64,000 nt of DNA from Rugalucina vietnamica (GCA_964017185.1 OZ024875.1:28529456-28593455); one strand, 5' to 3'. Counted from the stretch's first letter, positions 42,613-54,129 are shown. Translations and numbers: made by a program. The notes: a model not told the origin generated them from the letters alone.

Positions 42613-42800
42613 ATGGGACATAGGCAAACAGTATAGCCCCAGATGTGACGCCGCAGATCGCGGCGTCCCATCTGGGGCTATTCTGTTTGCACAGAGAAAT
42701 TTCATCGAAAAATGAGATAAAAAATAAAAATCACTCCTAACACCCCTAGAAATGAAAGTGGACTCATCCAATCGATAATGATGGGGTAATCCATTTAAAA
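42613..42800. mobile_element. MITE family C, copy 3
   Basis: GCAAACAGTATAGCCCCAGA / TCTGGGGCTATTCTGTTTGC around GACGCCGCAGATCGCGGCGTC. Abuts the family-A copy. Confidence 0.8.
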
Positions 42801-43216
42801 ATATAACTCACCTATAACAAATCTGAGATAAGTATCCATCCTAGAACATAAAAACATCTCACCCTAACTAAAAACATTAATGCCAAACTGAACTCCTTGA
42901 CCCGCAAAGTGGGTAAAAAGCCGCTCAAGAAGGCGTACACTTCGCTTCTAATTCTTACGATATGAGTGGGCGTTATTTACATCAATATCGACGTAAGTCA
43001 TAACCGGAAAGCAACACTTATGCTACAACATACTTTTCATTCCAAAGCAAACACGAAGGTCTTTTTAACAGAAGAACATAGTATCGCCCGTCACACGATA
43101 ATAAAATCCTTCATTTATAATATCCACAAAACGCTTCTGCTCATAAATACGTTTTAGTATAAGCGCCTTCTTTTTTCAAGAAGTTGTATTTCCCCGCTAA
43201 AATCTTAACTCATATT
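42801..43216. other. No recognised feature
   Basis: AT-rich spacer between two family-C MITEs. Confidence 0.4.
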
Positions 43217-43425
43217 AGCCTGGGACATAGGCAAACAGAATAGCCCCAGATGTGACGCCGCAGAACGCGGCGTCCCATCTGGGGCTATTATGTTTGCTTA
43301 GAGGAAATTCATCGAAAAATGTGTAAAAATTCAAAATCACTCCTGATGTCCCTCAAAATGAAAGTGGACTCGCCAAAATGATAACAATGGGAAAGTCCAT
43401 TCGTCATAATATGGGTTAATTAACT
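43217..43425. mobile_element. MITE family C, copy 4
   Basis: GCAAACAGAATAGCCCCAGA / TCTGGGGCTATTATGTTTGC around GACGCCGCAGAACGCGGCGTC, with the AGTCCATTCGTCATAATATG flank. Confidence 0.8.
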
Positions 43426-43938
43426 ATTATTAATATGATATGTTAGAATTTTACAATATCTATCGATAGTTCTATACCAATACTTACATCATCTAGTCTT
43501 GCATTCAACGAAAGTCTGTGACAAACAAAAAATAACAATTCTACTCATGCTAAATATAACTTTATTAAGCACTTTTCAAAAACATATGTAGCGCATCAAG
43601 GCCATTAATCTTGAGGTTCTAGAACACCTCAAATGAAATCGGATACTGCGAGTTTAAGTTTCGATTCGTTGAGATGGGTCTGAAACATTGCAAGAAACTT
43701 GAATTAGATGAAAATCGTTGGGAAGATTTTATGGCTTTACCCTTTGTGATCTTCGCGTTCAGAACCGACTTCTTTCTATTTCATAAGTACATACGAGGAT
43801 GATCCAATAATGAATGAGACTTTTTGAATTAATCCTATGTAAATAAACTTGGCATATTGTAAATATATCGTTAACATAGCTCAACACAACGCGAACACAA
43901 GACACTGATTAAAGGTCACATGTAGACAACTACATTTT

Positions 43939-44396
43939 GTTGCTTAGCAACGGGAGAATGCGAGTCAAAGGTCCTTGGCCACAAAGCAATTATGCACATA
44001 AAATGGGTTGCCATGGCAACTGGTGATAAAGATTCCTTTCATGGCATACTGTCACTTATAGTTAGCATTACTAGCTTTATGCTCTGCAAATATCACTTAC
44101 ATACAGCTGATAATTCAAGTAGGCTGAGTGATTTTGCGACAAAAGATGGATTTTGTTTGCGAAAGAATTCAATGATTTTGGGGGTAGGGGTGAGAAATAC
44201 CTTATACCCTGAGTATACATGACACGATAATTTTTTTTTTTTTTTTGATTCTGAAATGATCCATTATGGAGTAAATATTTGCAAATAAATTACAAAAGTG
44301 ACACCTGACCTTTTCGTTTTATGTTGCCTAGCAACTATAGAATTTGGAAACTGCTGTTAGCCAGAATTCATATAGTAAAATGGTTGCTAGGCAAAC
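43939..44396. promoter_or_regulatory. Cluster of four X-box-like palindromes
   Basis: GTTGCTTAGCAAC (43939-43951), GTTGCCATGGCAAC (44007-44020), GTTGCCTAGCAAC (44323-44335) and GTTGCTAGGCAAAC (44383-44396). All fit the imperfect inverted GTTRCC/GGYAAC repeat bound by RFX factors; the second is a perfect palindrome. No gene start is seen beside them. They may be an enhancer, the promoter of an unseen exon, or part of a repeat. Confidence 0.35.
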
Positions 44397-46135
44397 ATCT
44401 CGATCACGAGCACAAGACTCGATTTGACCGAAGCCAAATATTTCAGAGATGAATGTTAACACAGGCAATACTCAATTATGATAAGAAACCGTGTTTAAAT
44501 TTTGTGACATAGATAGGTATCTTTAGGCTATGCTTGTTCAAAGGGCAAATGGTGGCCATAGGTGCTGCACGAGTATTTCTTAAATAACCATAGGAAGTTA
44601 TCTGCCAAATTTGATAAAACTTGCTCCAAAGAGAGATCACATGTGTACCTTGTAAACGAAAGTAGTAAACTTGAGCCAGTCCATGGGGTTTATAAAATAA
44701 GAGAAAAGTCTCAATCATTATTGGATCATCCTCGTATACATTTTTTTAACTCCGCGAAAATAAATCGACGCGAAAATGTCGAGGTTTCTAAAATCGCGAA
44801 AATAAATAGCCGCGAAAAAGTAGGTTTACAGTATGACCATTTGTCACTTTCCATATGAAGGTCTTTATAGCTATTGCACACCCATTCTCCTAAAGCAACG
44901 ATGATTCGTCTTTTTGAAAACGGGTTGCACGGTTTATAGGTTCTGGTCAGTAGGAAGAAACACAGTCTACTTTTTAGCAAAAACATCTACATGGAATAAT
45001 TTCTTTTATATCTATAATATCTGTGATGTCACTTATAAGCCACATCGCAGTTATACCCATACTTTAGAGTCGCAAATGTGTGAGCTCTCATCACTGTCAG
45101 GCCATTTGTTTACATTAATGCTTGAGATATGCGAAATTATTTGTGATAATAGTTTCTTACAATTAGTTAACAAAAAGAATTTTGCTTGATAAGTATGAAA
45201 CATTATAAAATGATATTGAACTATCTCTATTATGTTACTTGATTCTTAGTATACGTTTCTATTACGTCAGCATAGGCAATAATTACATACACCGCAAGAC
45301 ATATATACTTATGGAATTTAAATACGCAACACATAAACATTCAACTGTGTAGCCTTTGTATTTGACATTGTTATAAAATCTCTTTACGATATGTCTTGCA
45401 GACTGCTTGGGACATGTGATGAAATATGAAAACGTCATTTCATAATTGAAGTCAAATTGTCAAAAACCATGAAAAAAGCAAGTTGTGACGTAAATGTTCG
45501 GGAGATGAAGATGCCAAATATTGTCCATGCTTGGTAATCTGACGTCGACTTGATAATCTGCAATAAAGACTGGCATCATTGCATACTTGGGTGCCATCCC
45601 ATGTTGCTTTAAAACTGGTACATGGAATGCAAAAGTGCACAATAATTAATAATGAGCCATTAACGTCATTTAAATTTTTCAGCGTGGGTCTTTTGTGCTT
45701 ATACGGTATTTATTAACAAGCAATAACGACGTCACATGTAGCGTTGAAATCGGACACGTAGCGTTTGTTTTATCATTGACGTTGGTAGCGTTGAACGTCC
45801 AGAAACATAATCTAATGCTACCAGCGGGTCATTGAACATCTGCAATCTTTTTTGAAACAATTTCGGGATCAATAAAATGGTTTTGGTTCAAAGTAGACTC
45901 TAACTGATGATGTTTCTAGCGTGTGCCACTGTGGGTCAGTGAGGTTATGCGCACGTCATCAAGCATACGTAGCTGGCATAGTGTCTTTACCTGCTGCATT
46001 TTGACGATTAGATACTGCTTTTATGTAATAAAATCGGATACACCACATGCCTGCATTACAAAGTCAGCCTACAATATTCAAAGTGTTTGTTGCGTTTCTT
46101 TATTCCTTAAGTATATTTTACTGCACATCATTCGA
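44397..46135. other. Intergenic DNA downstream of the bursicon-like gene
   Basis: Open frames on both strands near 44.5-45.2 kb have no domain support. A T15 tract lies near 44230. Confidence 0.4.
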
Positions 46136-46591
46136 TTAAACATTTCCAATAATAGGGCTTGTGTTAAACATGGTTGCCTCCGGTGCTATAATTGTGTTCG
46201 GTTCTGTAGAGCACGGTCGACACCGACATCCACGGGGGAGCATTACCGACATAACGACGACTCTGAATCCAGCTTTCCCTCGCTTGATTGGACATCTTAT
46301 CCCGAACACTTTCCGTTTCCGACCTGCATATTGGCAGCAGTTACAAGTCTGTTCCAGTTGCCATGGCTGTGACGTAGACACTTTTGTATACGAAGAGCAC
46401 GCGCCACTACATGCACGTGCGCGTAACTTGACTGGTATACAATTCTTGTGACGAACGCGCAGTTGAACGAAATGCATGTCACAATTTTGATTGAATGGCG
46501 ACTCGACACCGGCGGTTTTGTGTGTATCCGTCAAGTAGAGTAGGTAGACTAAACCAATGGTCACCAGTATCACTCTCATCGTGTTGGTCAT
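46136..46591 (-). CDS. Bursicon-alpha-like cystine-knot hormone
   Basis: Complete 151-residue secreted protein. A signal peptide (VILVTIGLVYLLYL, residues about 7-20) precedes a C-terminal cystine-knot domain with eleven cysteines at 37, 51, 61, 65, 83, 85, 86, 100, 122, 124 and 127. The C-x3-C, C-x-CC and C-x-C-x2-C spacing is that of the bursicon alpha subunit. ACSGACSSYTKVS, QPWQLEQTCNCCQ and RGCRCRPC match the family's conserved blocks. Bursicon alpha pairs with a beta subunit to activate the LGR2/rickets receptor in arthropods; its molluscan role is less clear. The coding region is one exon. The ATG follows ATTACTTTCAG|TCCTGG, so an untranslated exon lies upstream. A 24-residue tail after the knot is unusual in length. 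A related CTCK ligand cannot be excluded. Confidence 0.75.
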   Translation of the reverse strand: MTNTMRVILVTIGLVYLLYLTDTHKTAGVESPFNQNCDMHFVQLRVRHKNCIPVKLRARACSGACSSYTKVSTSQPWQLEQTCNCCQYAGRKRKVFGIRCPIKRGKAGFRVVVMSVMLPRGCRCRPCSTEPNTIIAPEATMFNTSPIIGNV

Positions 46592-46886
46592 GTCGATAGG
46601 ATACCAGGACTGAAAGTAATTAAATTTCTACAATGATTTTAGGCTCTTTATTTGTAGAAAATTTGGGTACCCATAACCAATATCATATCCTAAATCGGCT
46701 GTTTATTACAAATCTCATAAATTAGTGCCGTGGAACATTTTAAATCACTGTCCAAAATATTCAGAGATGAAAATTTGAGAAAAAAGTCCAAATATCTAAA
46801 ACATCAGGAAGGTTTTAAAATGTACCTGTACACCTTTTATTTTCATTATTAGAGTGCTTGTGCATTTGTGTCTGATGCTTAAAACA
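46592..46886. other. 5' flank of the bursicon-like gene
   Basis: Starts with the splice acceptor; AT-rich, no promoter motif assigned. Confidence 0.4.
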
Positions 46887-47836
46887 TAATGAATAAGAGC
46901 TGTCGCAGGACAGCGTAGCTCGCCTGACTTGTGCTTTGCCACTAAATCTATCAAAATCTATGACCCATGACCTTGACGTCAAGGTCACTCAGGTGGGTCG
47001 TGATGGCATAAAAACTTAAGACCAATATCTATAAACATGCAACTGTATCTGTTCAAGACATATAATTTAACCAAACCTTAAACACAAAATTTCCAAGTCC
47101 GTGGCCTTGACCTCTAGGTCATAAATGTGGGTAATAAAAACTAATAATGATACAACATAAAACTAGAGACCAATATCTATCAACCTGCAAAGTATCGACT
47201 TGATCCATCAACACGTTCAGGAGACATAGACTTATAAAAACTTTAACCAAAAGCTTAACAAAAAATTTCCAAGTCTGTGGCCTTGACCTCAAGGTCACCC
47301 AGGGTGAGTCATGATGGTACTGCATAAAACTTCAAACCAATATCTACCAACATGCAAAGTATCAAATTGATCCATTACCATGTTCAAGAGATATAGACTT
47401 ATAAAAACTTTAAAACTTAACACAAAATTTCTAAGTCCGTGACCTTGACCTCTAGGTCATCCAGGGTAGGCCATGATGGTACGGTATAAAACTTCAGATC
47501 AATATCTACTAACATGCAAAGTATCAACTTGATCCATCATCATATTAAAGAGACTATAAAAACTTTAACCAAAAACTTTAACACAAAATTTCTAAGTCTA
47601 TGACCTTGACCTCAATGTCACCCAAGGTGGCTCATGATGGTACTGCATAAAACTTCAGACCGATATCTACCAACATGCAAAGTATCAACTTGATCCATCA
47701 ACATGTTCAAGAGACACAGACTTATAAAAACTTTAACCAAAAACTTTAACATTTGAGCAACGCGGACGCGAACGCGAACGCCGGGGTGACTGCAATGGCT
47801 CTTCCTCTTCCTGTACTTTCGTACAGGCGAGCTAAA
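46887..47836. mobile_element. Satellite-bearing element with 135-176-bp units
   Basis: The left end is AATAAGAGCTGTCGCAGGAC. The right end is a GCGGACGCGAACGCGAACGC stretch, then CTGTACTTTCGTACAGGCGA and GCTAAAA. Five units between them each carry GACCTTGACCTCAAGGTCA or a variant (about 46971, 47106, 47281, 47442, 47602), with AACATGCAAAGTATCAACTTG between. Non-coding. A related left end occurs at about 58545. Confidence 0.7.
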
Positions 47837-47932
47837 AATAGAAATAATCTCAATAAAATCTACTTACATAGCTTGAAAGCATTGCTACGGCGAATATAGT
47901 CATCCGTCTCAATGTGATGCAGAACACAAACA

Positions 47933-48170
47933 ATGAGCCAACTGGAAATTTGCATATGCGAAAACAAAGGCGCAGATCAGCTGTGCAGTAACTGCACAGC
48001 TGATCAGCGCCTTTGTTTTCGCTACTCTGACAGTACAATTCCTCTTCTTTATACAGCCAAAATGTTAAGCCTCTAGCCTGCTTCTATGACTATACAATTA
48101 GGCCGATTTGTGTCTCCCACGTTTGGAAACCCCGAAGACCGGTTTTCTCGCGTCGCGGCCTAAATACTGT
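47933..48170. mobile_element. MITE family B, copy 6
   Basis: TGAGCCAACTGG to TCTCGCGTCGCGGCC. The palindrome GGCGCAGATCAGCTGTGCAG / CTGCACAGCTGATCAGCGCC is intact; the right terminus is slightly eroded. Confidence 0.8.
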
Positions 48171-48582
48171 AGTCGTTATAAGCTTTCGGACGCCCTTAAA
48201 TCGTATAGTTCCTATAACAAACACACCTTTTCTATCATCAGTAGAAACAGTACTTGTACGGCTTGGCATTCCTTCTAAAGTGTTAGAGCATAACTGGATA
48301 CTGAGTTACCAACATTTTAAATGATACAGAAGCATTTATTGACTGTAAAACTGGACGGTTATTTAAATAAATACGGTAAACCACATCATTGTCTTTTATT
48401 TAATTTTCGCTAACTTTTTACGGATATCCTTTTGGTCTTAGCGTTCAATAGAAATTGGTCTTTAGACAATCGACATTAAAGGAAAACTCGTTTTAATTGT
48501 GACTATAAAAGTAAATGGCGTATCAATGGCCAATCTAGGAAAATCATCCAACTTATTTAATGTTAAAGTATAATGTTCAATG
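48171..48582. other. No recognised feature
   Basis: AT-rich intergenic sequence. Confidence 0.4.
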
Positions 48583-48920
48583 GTCATGTAAAATCGATTT
48601 AGGCCCGCCAGTAATTTTATATATTACTGATCGTTCCAAGGCGATACTTCTGTGGTGGCTCTTTTTGTTTTATGTCTCGGTGTCGAATTTTTGTGTTGTT
48701 AACACCTTATGTGCGTTTTCATATTTTTAGTTAAGTTTGGATGGCTGAGTGGCCACGTATTGGGAAAATGGCTGCCCATACGGCTTACAATATGTTTTCT
48801 TAGTATAAGTACCTGATTGTTAATTTAGTTTGTTTTCCACCTCGGTTTTTGGAGTGGGAAATTCTTTCTGATTGTGCCATTTCCTGATCGTTGCTTACTT
48901 TAACATTTTTCTACACGTTT
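48583..48920 (+). mobile_element. Retroelement 3' end, 5'-truncated
   Basis: From ATGTAAAATCGATTTAGGCC to TGATCGTTGCTTAC, collinear with about 51870-52180. Non-coding. Confidence 0.7.
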
Positions 48921-49194
48921 TAAGGGTGGGACATTCGATGATACACATTTTTAAATTCTTAACCGTTAGATGTTTTAGTAATGAGATCAATGACATTCAC
49001 TAAATCTGTAAAAGACTTTATTAAACGAAAAAACTAACAAAATCTTAATAAATGTATGGTTAACACCTAAAATCTAAATAAACACGTTGACTTCTTTAAA
49101 GAATCCAATAGAAAGGACTGCTGCTAGTTGACAGAGGCACTAGTAAAACATTTAAGAGATTTCAGAAGAAACAAAAAATTGGCTGCAAGCAAGG
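48921..49194. other. No recognised feature
   Basis: AT-rich spacer before the satellite-bearing region. Confidence 0.4.
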
Positions 49195-49433
49195 CTTACA
49201 GTATACCCCCCCGCAAGGTGATAACTCGTAAGCCCTGTTTGCTAGTTACAAAGTATTTTAACGGCGTCAAACTTCTTCATAGAGCTGTAGTTTATCAATC
49301 TTCTTAACAATGATTTTTTTTCTTCTTCAAAAATTATCTACATACACATCTTCAATATGTCTGAAAGATAACTGCAAAGCATTAAAGGATATACTGAAAA
49401 CTCAAGCAGGAGTTGATTTCATAAAGTAGGCAG

Positions 49434-49614
49434 ATGAAATAACTGTATAATGGTGCCTCATGCACCATTATACAGTTATTTCATGCTTAAGCAGGCAATA
49501 GTGCAAAATATTTACCCCGAGGTGCAGGTACCGACTTGGCAGGCTATTGCCCGAGGCGAACCTGCACCGAGGGGAAAATGTTATTGCACTATTGCCTGTT
49601 TAAGCAATAGTTTT
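49434..49614. repeat. Two adjacent near-perfect palindromes
   Basis: 49434-49484: ATGAAATAACTGTATAATGG and its complement around a 5-nt loop, arms 23 bp. About 49488-49614: TTAAGCAGGCAATAGTGCAA and its complement, with further pairing of GAGGTGCAGGT / ACCTGCACC inside. Confidence 0.85.
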
Positions 49615-49750
49615 AAGCAACTGTTTTATTACCTAACAAGAATTGGCAATAAGCAAGGCTTATTAGATACCCCCGCAAAGTAAAATTCAGTCAAAAAAAA
49701 AACAACAACAACAACAACTGATTTTCAGCTGTTTATGATGCAAACTATAA

Positions 49751-49815
49751 ATCAGCCACTTCGTGGGAAAGCCAACAATGTGGTTTCTGAACAGGTCTGA
49801 CACAAACGGGCCTGT
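49751..49815. mobile_element. MITE family B fragment
   Basis: CAGCCACTTCGTGGGAAAGC through GGTCTGACACAAACGGGCCT: one end only, at the edge of the satellite array. Confidence 0.6.
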
Positions 49816-51067
49816 TGAAAACATGCACAAAAATTGTCTAAGTTCACAAAGCTGCCATTTCGTCAAAAATTATTTTTTCACAATAAAACTTCTTCAAGCG
49901 AATGTCTAACATGTCTTAATTGTGAAGGTAAAGTATCAGATCACTACATCAAAAGCTGTGGTAGGAGTTGATCGGGCCATATCTGCACACCTTAGAATAA
50001 ATGTTGAAAACTTGCACAAAAAATTGTCTAAGTTCAAACAGCTGAAATTTTGTCAAAAATATAGTTTTCAAAATAATATTTCTTCATGCACATGCCCAGT
50101 GTGTCTGTATTGTGAAGGCAAAGTATCAAATAGCTCCAGCAAAAACTGTGGTAGGAGTTGATCGGCCCGTGTAAGCACTACCATAGCAAAATTGTCTATG
50201 TTGTCTTAGTTCAAACAGCTGCAATTTTGTCAAAAGTATTTTATTCAAAATAATATTTCTTCATGCACATGCCAAATGTGTCTGTATTGTGAATTCAAAC
50301 TATCAAATGGCTCCAGCAGCAACTGTGGTAGGAGTTGATCGGCCCATATCTACACTACCATGGATACTAAAAGTGTCGTAAGTTCACAAAGCTAAAAATT
50401 TGTTAAAAATTATTCTTCCAAAATAATATTTCTTCATGTACATGTCCAATGTGTCTGTATTTTGAAGTCAAAGTGTCAAATGGCTCCAGCAGAAACTGTG
50501 CTAGGAGTTGATCGGCCCGTATAGGCACTACCATGGAACCCATGTTGAAAACAATGCACAAAAATTGTCAAAGTTCACAAAGCAGCAAATTTGTTAAAAA
50601 TTATTTTTCCAAAATAATATTTCTTCATGCACATCTCCAATGTGTCTGTACTGTGAAGTCAAAGTGTCAAATGGCTCCAGCAAAAACTGTATTAGGAGTT
50701 GATCGGCCCGTATAGGCACTACCATGGAATCCAAATTGAAAACAATGCACAAAAATTGTCAAAGTTCACAAAGCAGCAAATTTGTTAAAAATTATTTTTC
50801 CAAAATAATATTTCTTCATGCACATGTCCAATGTGTCTGTATTGTGGTGGCAAAGTACCAAATGGCTCCAGCAAAAACTGTAGTAGAAGTTGATCGGCCC
50901 GTATAGGCACTACCGTGGAACCCATGTTGAAAACAATTCACAAAAATTGTCTAAGTTCACAAAGCTGCAAATTTTTTAAAAATTATTTTTCCAAAATAAT
51001 ATTTCTTCATGCACATGTCCAGTGTGTCTGTACTGTGGTGGCAAAGAGTCAAATGGCTCCAGCATAA

Positions 51068-52195
51068 ACTACTTTGATTTTGATATAGTAAATTTTCCGT
51101 TTTTGGATGGTGACGTTCCTCGTCGTGCTTCTTATGGTGTATACATTTCGCAACTTATTAGGTTTGCTAGAGTCTGCAATCATGTTACAGACTTCAACGC
51201 TCGAAATAAATGTTTAACGGCCAAACTTCTCCAACAGGGCTATCGGTATCATAAACTTCGTAAAACCTTTTCTAAATTTTATCGTAGACACTATGAATTG
51301 ATTTCCAAATATAATGCTGGGTTAAAGACGCTTTTAAGTGAGGGCCTTTCGGAACCAGAATTTTATGGTGACTTTGTTTACAAATTTAAGAAACGTATAG
51401 GAAGTAATGATTTTTCTTTTCAGTTTAGAAAAATCATAACACGTTACAGACGTATTGGTTATAACTTGAATGTTATGCGACAGTCTGCATGCTTAGTTTT
51501 TAACCCAATCACGGTTGATAACTATGCTTCTTTAATTGCACGCCGGTGGGTCGGGCGTCAGACACTATGATGGCCCGACTTAAAGCTATTCATTTTAGTT
51601 GGTAGGGGCCGGAGCTTCTTGTCTGTTGCTTGGCCCACCGGGGTCCAACTGATGTTTTTCTTTTGCTCCGGAGTTAGTACCCAGGGATCTCCATCGTCGG
51701 GCTGCTTACTCAATCTGTGAGTCCTGGTTTTTTATTCATCAGGATGTTTATCATGATTTATTTGTTTGTTCTTGATGATTCATTGACTAGTTAGAGATTC
51801 ACCACGAGGACCGAAGAACTAACTAAATGTTATGAAGCACTGCAGAAGCTGAGGGTGAGGTTATGGCCATGTAAAATCGATTTAAACCCGCTAATAACTT
51901 TGTGTTACTGATCGTTCCAAGTCGATACTTCTGTGGTGGTTCCTTTTGTTTTATGTCTTGGTGTTTAAAATATTTTTGTGCTGTTGGCGCCTTATGTATG
52001 TTTTCATAGTTTTAGTTAAGGTAACTGAGTGGCCACCTATTGGGAAAATAGCTGCTCATTCGGCTTACGAAATGTTTTCATGGTATAAGAACCTGATTGT
52101 TAGTTTGGTTTTTTTCCCACCTCGGTTTTTGGAGTGGGAATCTTTTTCTGATTGCGCCTTTTCCTGATCTTTGCCTACTTGTACCTTTTCATGCA
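51068..52195 (+). mobile_element. 5'-truncated reverse-transcriptase retroelement
   Basis: Coding part (51068-51567): the C-terminal end of a reverse-transcriptase protein (DFDIVNFPFLDGDVPRR, SYGVYISQLIRFARV, KLLQQGYRYHKLRK, EPEFYGDFVYKFKK), a block I recognise from retroelement proteins of many invertebrates. The catalytic YxDD part is missing. The frame closes at GRQTL*; one frame over, the expected SDxMMA ending is readable, so a frameshift is present. A roughly 620-bp 3' untranslated region follows. It sits inside the satellite array: units occur on both sides. Confidence 0.75.
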
Positions 52196-52570
52196 AATGT
52201 CAAACATGTCTCCATTGTATTTGCAAAGTTTCAGAGTTATTCATGGAAAACTGTGGTATGAGTTGATCGGCCCATGAAGGCAATATACATATGCATATAA
52301 ACACAGCCATTACGAATTACAAAGGGCAATAGCTCTCACAGAACTGGCCCCTAGCCCTTTATGTTTTATCATAATATTTGCCCTATCAATATGTATGTGT
52401 GTGCAAGGTTTCATGAAATTCCTGCCAAGGGGCTTCCAGATATTAAGGAAACAAAGTAAACAAAGTGTTACGGACGATCGGACGGACGGAGACCCGCACG
52501 GACGGAAGGACGGACGGACAACGTGAAAACAGTATACCCCCCTTATAACTTCGTTATTGCGGGGGGTATA

Positions 52571-52860
52571 ATTACATCTATAGTCATGTGACTTATCATG
52601 TGACCAGGTAATAGACAGCTGGCAAGGCAATAGAATTTTCTATTGCCTGGTACTATTTCATGTTGTTACCTTGTTACATTGCAGCCATATGGCATATCAC
52701 ATGACCAGGCAATAGACTGATCACTGGCCAGGCAATAGAATTTTCTATCGCCTGGTTCTATTTCAAAGTATTAACAATAGTTACTGGAATAGATGAAAAT
52801 AACAAATAGCCATTTCTATGCAATTTTTGATGTAATTAGGTAATAAAACCCATTATTAAA
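52571..52860. repeat. Repeated short palindromes (CAGGCAATAG family)
   Basis: ACCAGGTAATAGACAGCTGG / GGCAATAGAATTTTCTATTGCC and a second similar block (about 52690-52755) form two related hairpins. Function unknown. Confidence 0.5.
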
Positions 52861-53477
52861 TATGTAAAGTGAACGAAAATCGGCTAAGTTTAAAACACTG
52901 TAAAATTGCTCAAAAAGTTTTTTTCATCAAGGCAAATCTTCATGCACATTTGCAATATGGCTGAAAGCTAACTTCAAAGTATTAAAACGATACACTGAAA
53001 AGTCTAGGAAGAGCTGATTTCACAATGTAGGCCCGACATGTCATAATTCAATATGTGAAGTGAACGAAAATTGGCCAAGTTCAAACGTTGTAAAATTGTT
53101 AAACAATATTTTTCACCAAGAAAAATCTTCATGCACATCTTCAATATGTCTGAAAGATAACTGCAAAATATTTAAAGGATATAGTTTTACTGTAAACTCT
53201 AGGAGGAGTTGATTTCACAAAGTAGGCACTATATGCAATTGTTCAATATGTAAAATGAATGAAAATTGGTTAAGTTGAAAAGGCTGTAAAATGTTAAACA
53301 TTATTTTTTCACCAACAAAAATCTTAATGCACATATTCAATATGTCTGAAAGATAACTGCAAAGTATTAAAGTGATATACTGAAATCTCTAGGAGGAGTT
53401 GTCACAAAGGAGTTTGTACAAAGCAAACGTCTACCATTAAGAACTACAAAGTGGCATAACTCTTGGACTATTGATCC

Positions 53478-53734
53478 TTTTTTTTTTTTTTTTTTTGATT
53501 CAGTTTTACGTCCCTTTCAAGCTTTTTCACTCATATCGAGACGAATCAATCGGTAGGTGGGGCGAAAACCGGAGTACCCGGGGAAAAACTACCTGACACA
53601 CCCGCAAGCAGAAGATGGCTTGTCTAACATATGAATTCGTGCCCAATGCGAGGCGCGAACCCACATCGGTGAGATGATCAAGGGATCAAGAGCACTGAAG
53701 TCAGCGACCTTAACCACTCGGCCACGGGGGCCGC
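53478..53734 (-). mobile_element. Full-length tRNA-derived SINE with 10-bp duplication
   Basis: The minus strand has head GGCCCCCGTGGCCGAGTGG and an A-rich tail (T tract at 53478-53497). CTATTGATCC flanks it (53468-53477 and 53735-53744). Confidence 0.85.
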
Positions 53735-53954
53735 CTATTGATCCTTCAGCTCATATTTTCCCACATCAAACTCTGGACATTACTCAATTGCAAATTTGGG
53801 AAAACTAGAAGTGTCAGACAATCTGACTATAGCCAAATTTCAGCGCTGTGTAATAAAGGCACTGAGCTGAAAACAAAATCATTGGCCATACCTCTGTTAC
53901 AAATTTGTAAACATGTTGGGTAACATTCCCATTTGCAAACAATTACTCTTATCA

Positions 53955-54129
53955 ATAGCAAGTTAGTTGGTTGGTTGATTTGGTGTTTTACTTCCCACTT
54001 ATCAGCTATGGTCAAGTGGAGAAGGGCCATCGGTTTAAAGTCTCATTCGCAAGACTGGAGAAGCCTGGGATCTAGCCCACGATCCCTGGTTTACAAGACC
54101 AGTAGCTTATCCACTAGGCCACGGAGGCC
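53955..54129 (-). mobile_element. tRNA-Thr-derived SINE
   Basis: The minus strand starts GGCCTCCGTGGCCTAGTGG, then TACTGGTCTTGTAAACCAG (a complete anticodon arm with TGT, threonine) and GTGGGCTAGATCCCAGG (T-arm). It ends in a CCAACCAACCAAC tail. Family distinct from the SINE at 3067. Confidence 0.75.

Larger units (their letters stand above)
49195..53410. repeat. Satellite array region, 173-191-bp units
   Basis: Tandem units built around TTCTTCATGCACATGTCC, GGCTCCAGCAAAAACTGTG and AGGAGTTGATCGGCCCGTAT. The last motif occurs at about 49971, 50161, 50338, 50511, 50702 and 50892 (spacing 173-191 bp), again at 52265 after an inserted retroelement, and in a diverged form (AATATGTCTGAAAGATAACT, AGGAGTTGATTTCACAAAGT) at 49345-49435 and in three units over 52860-53410. 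A GGACGG-rich block and a hairpin TATACCCCCC / GGGGGGTATA close one part near 52530-52570. The plan (satellite core plus hairpin end) resembles bivalve non-autonomous Helitron-like elements. Confidence 0.7.

Noticed and set aside
43490..43517. 28-bp minus-strand micro-exon with a fine acceptor and GTAAGT donor, whose ATG-AT would splice in frame to the exon at 39209
   Set aside because: It would start the receptor without a signal peptide and is too short to trust. It could still be a non-coding leader exon; only RNA data can tell.
50533..50906. Two near-identical 60-residue plus-strand frames
   Set aside because: They are consecutive satellite units read in the same frame; no coding signal.
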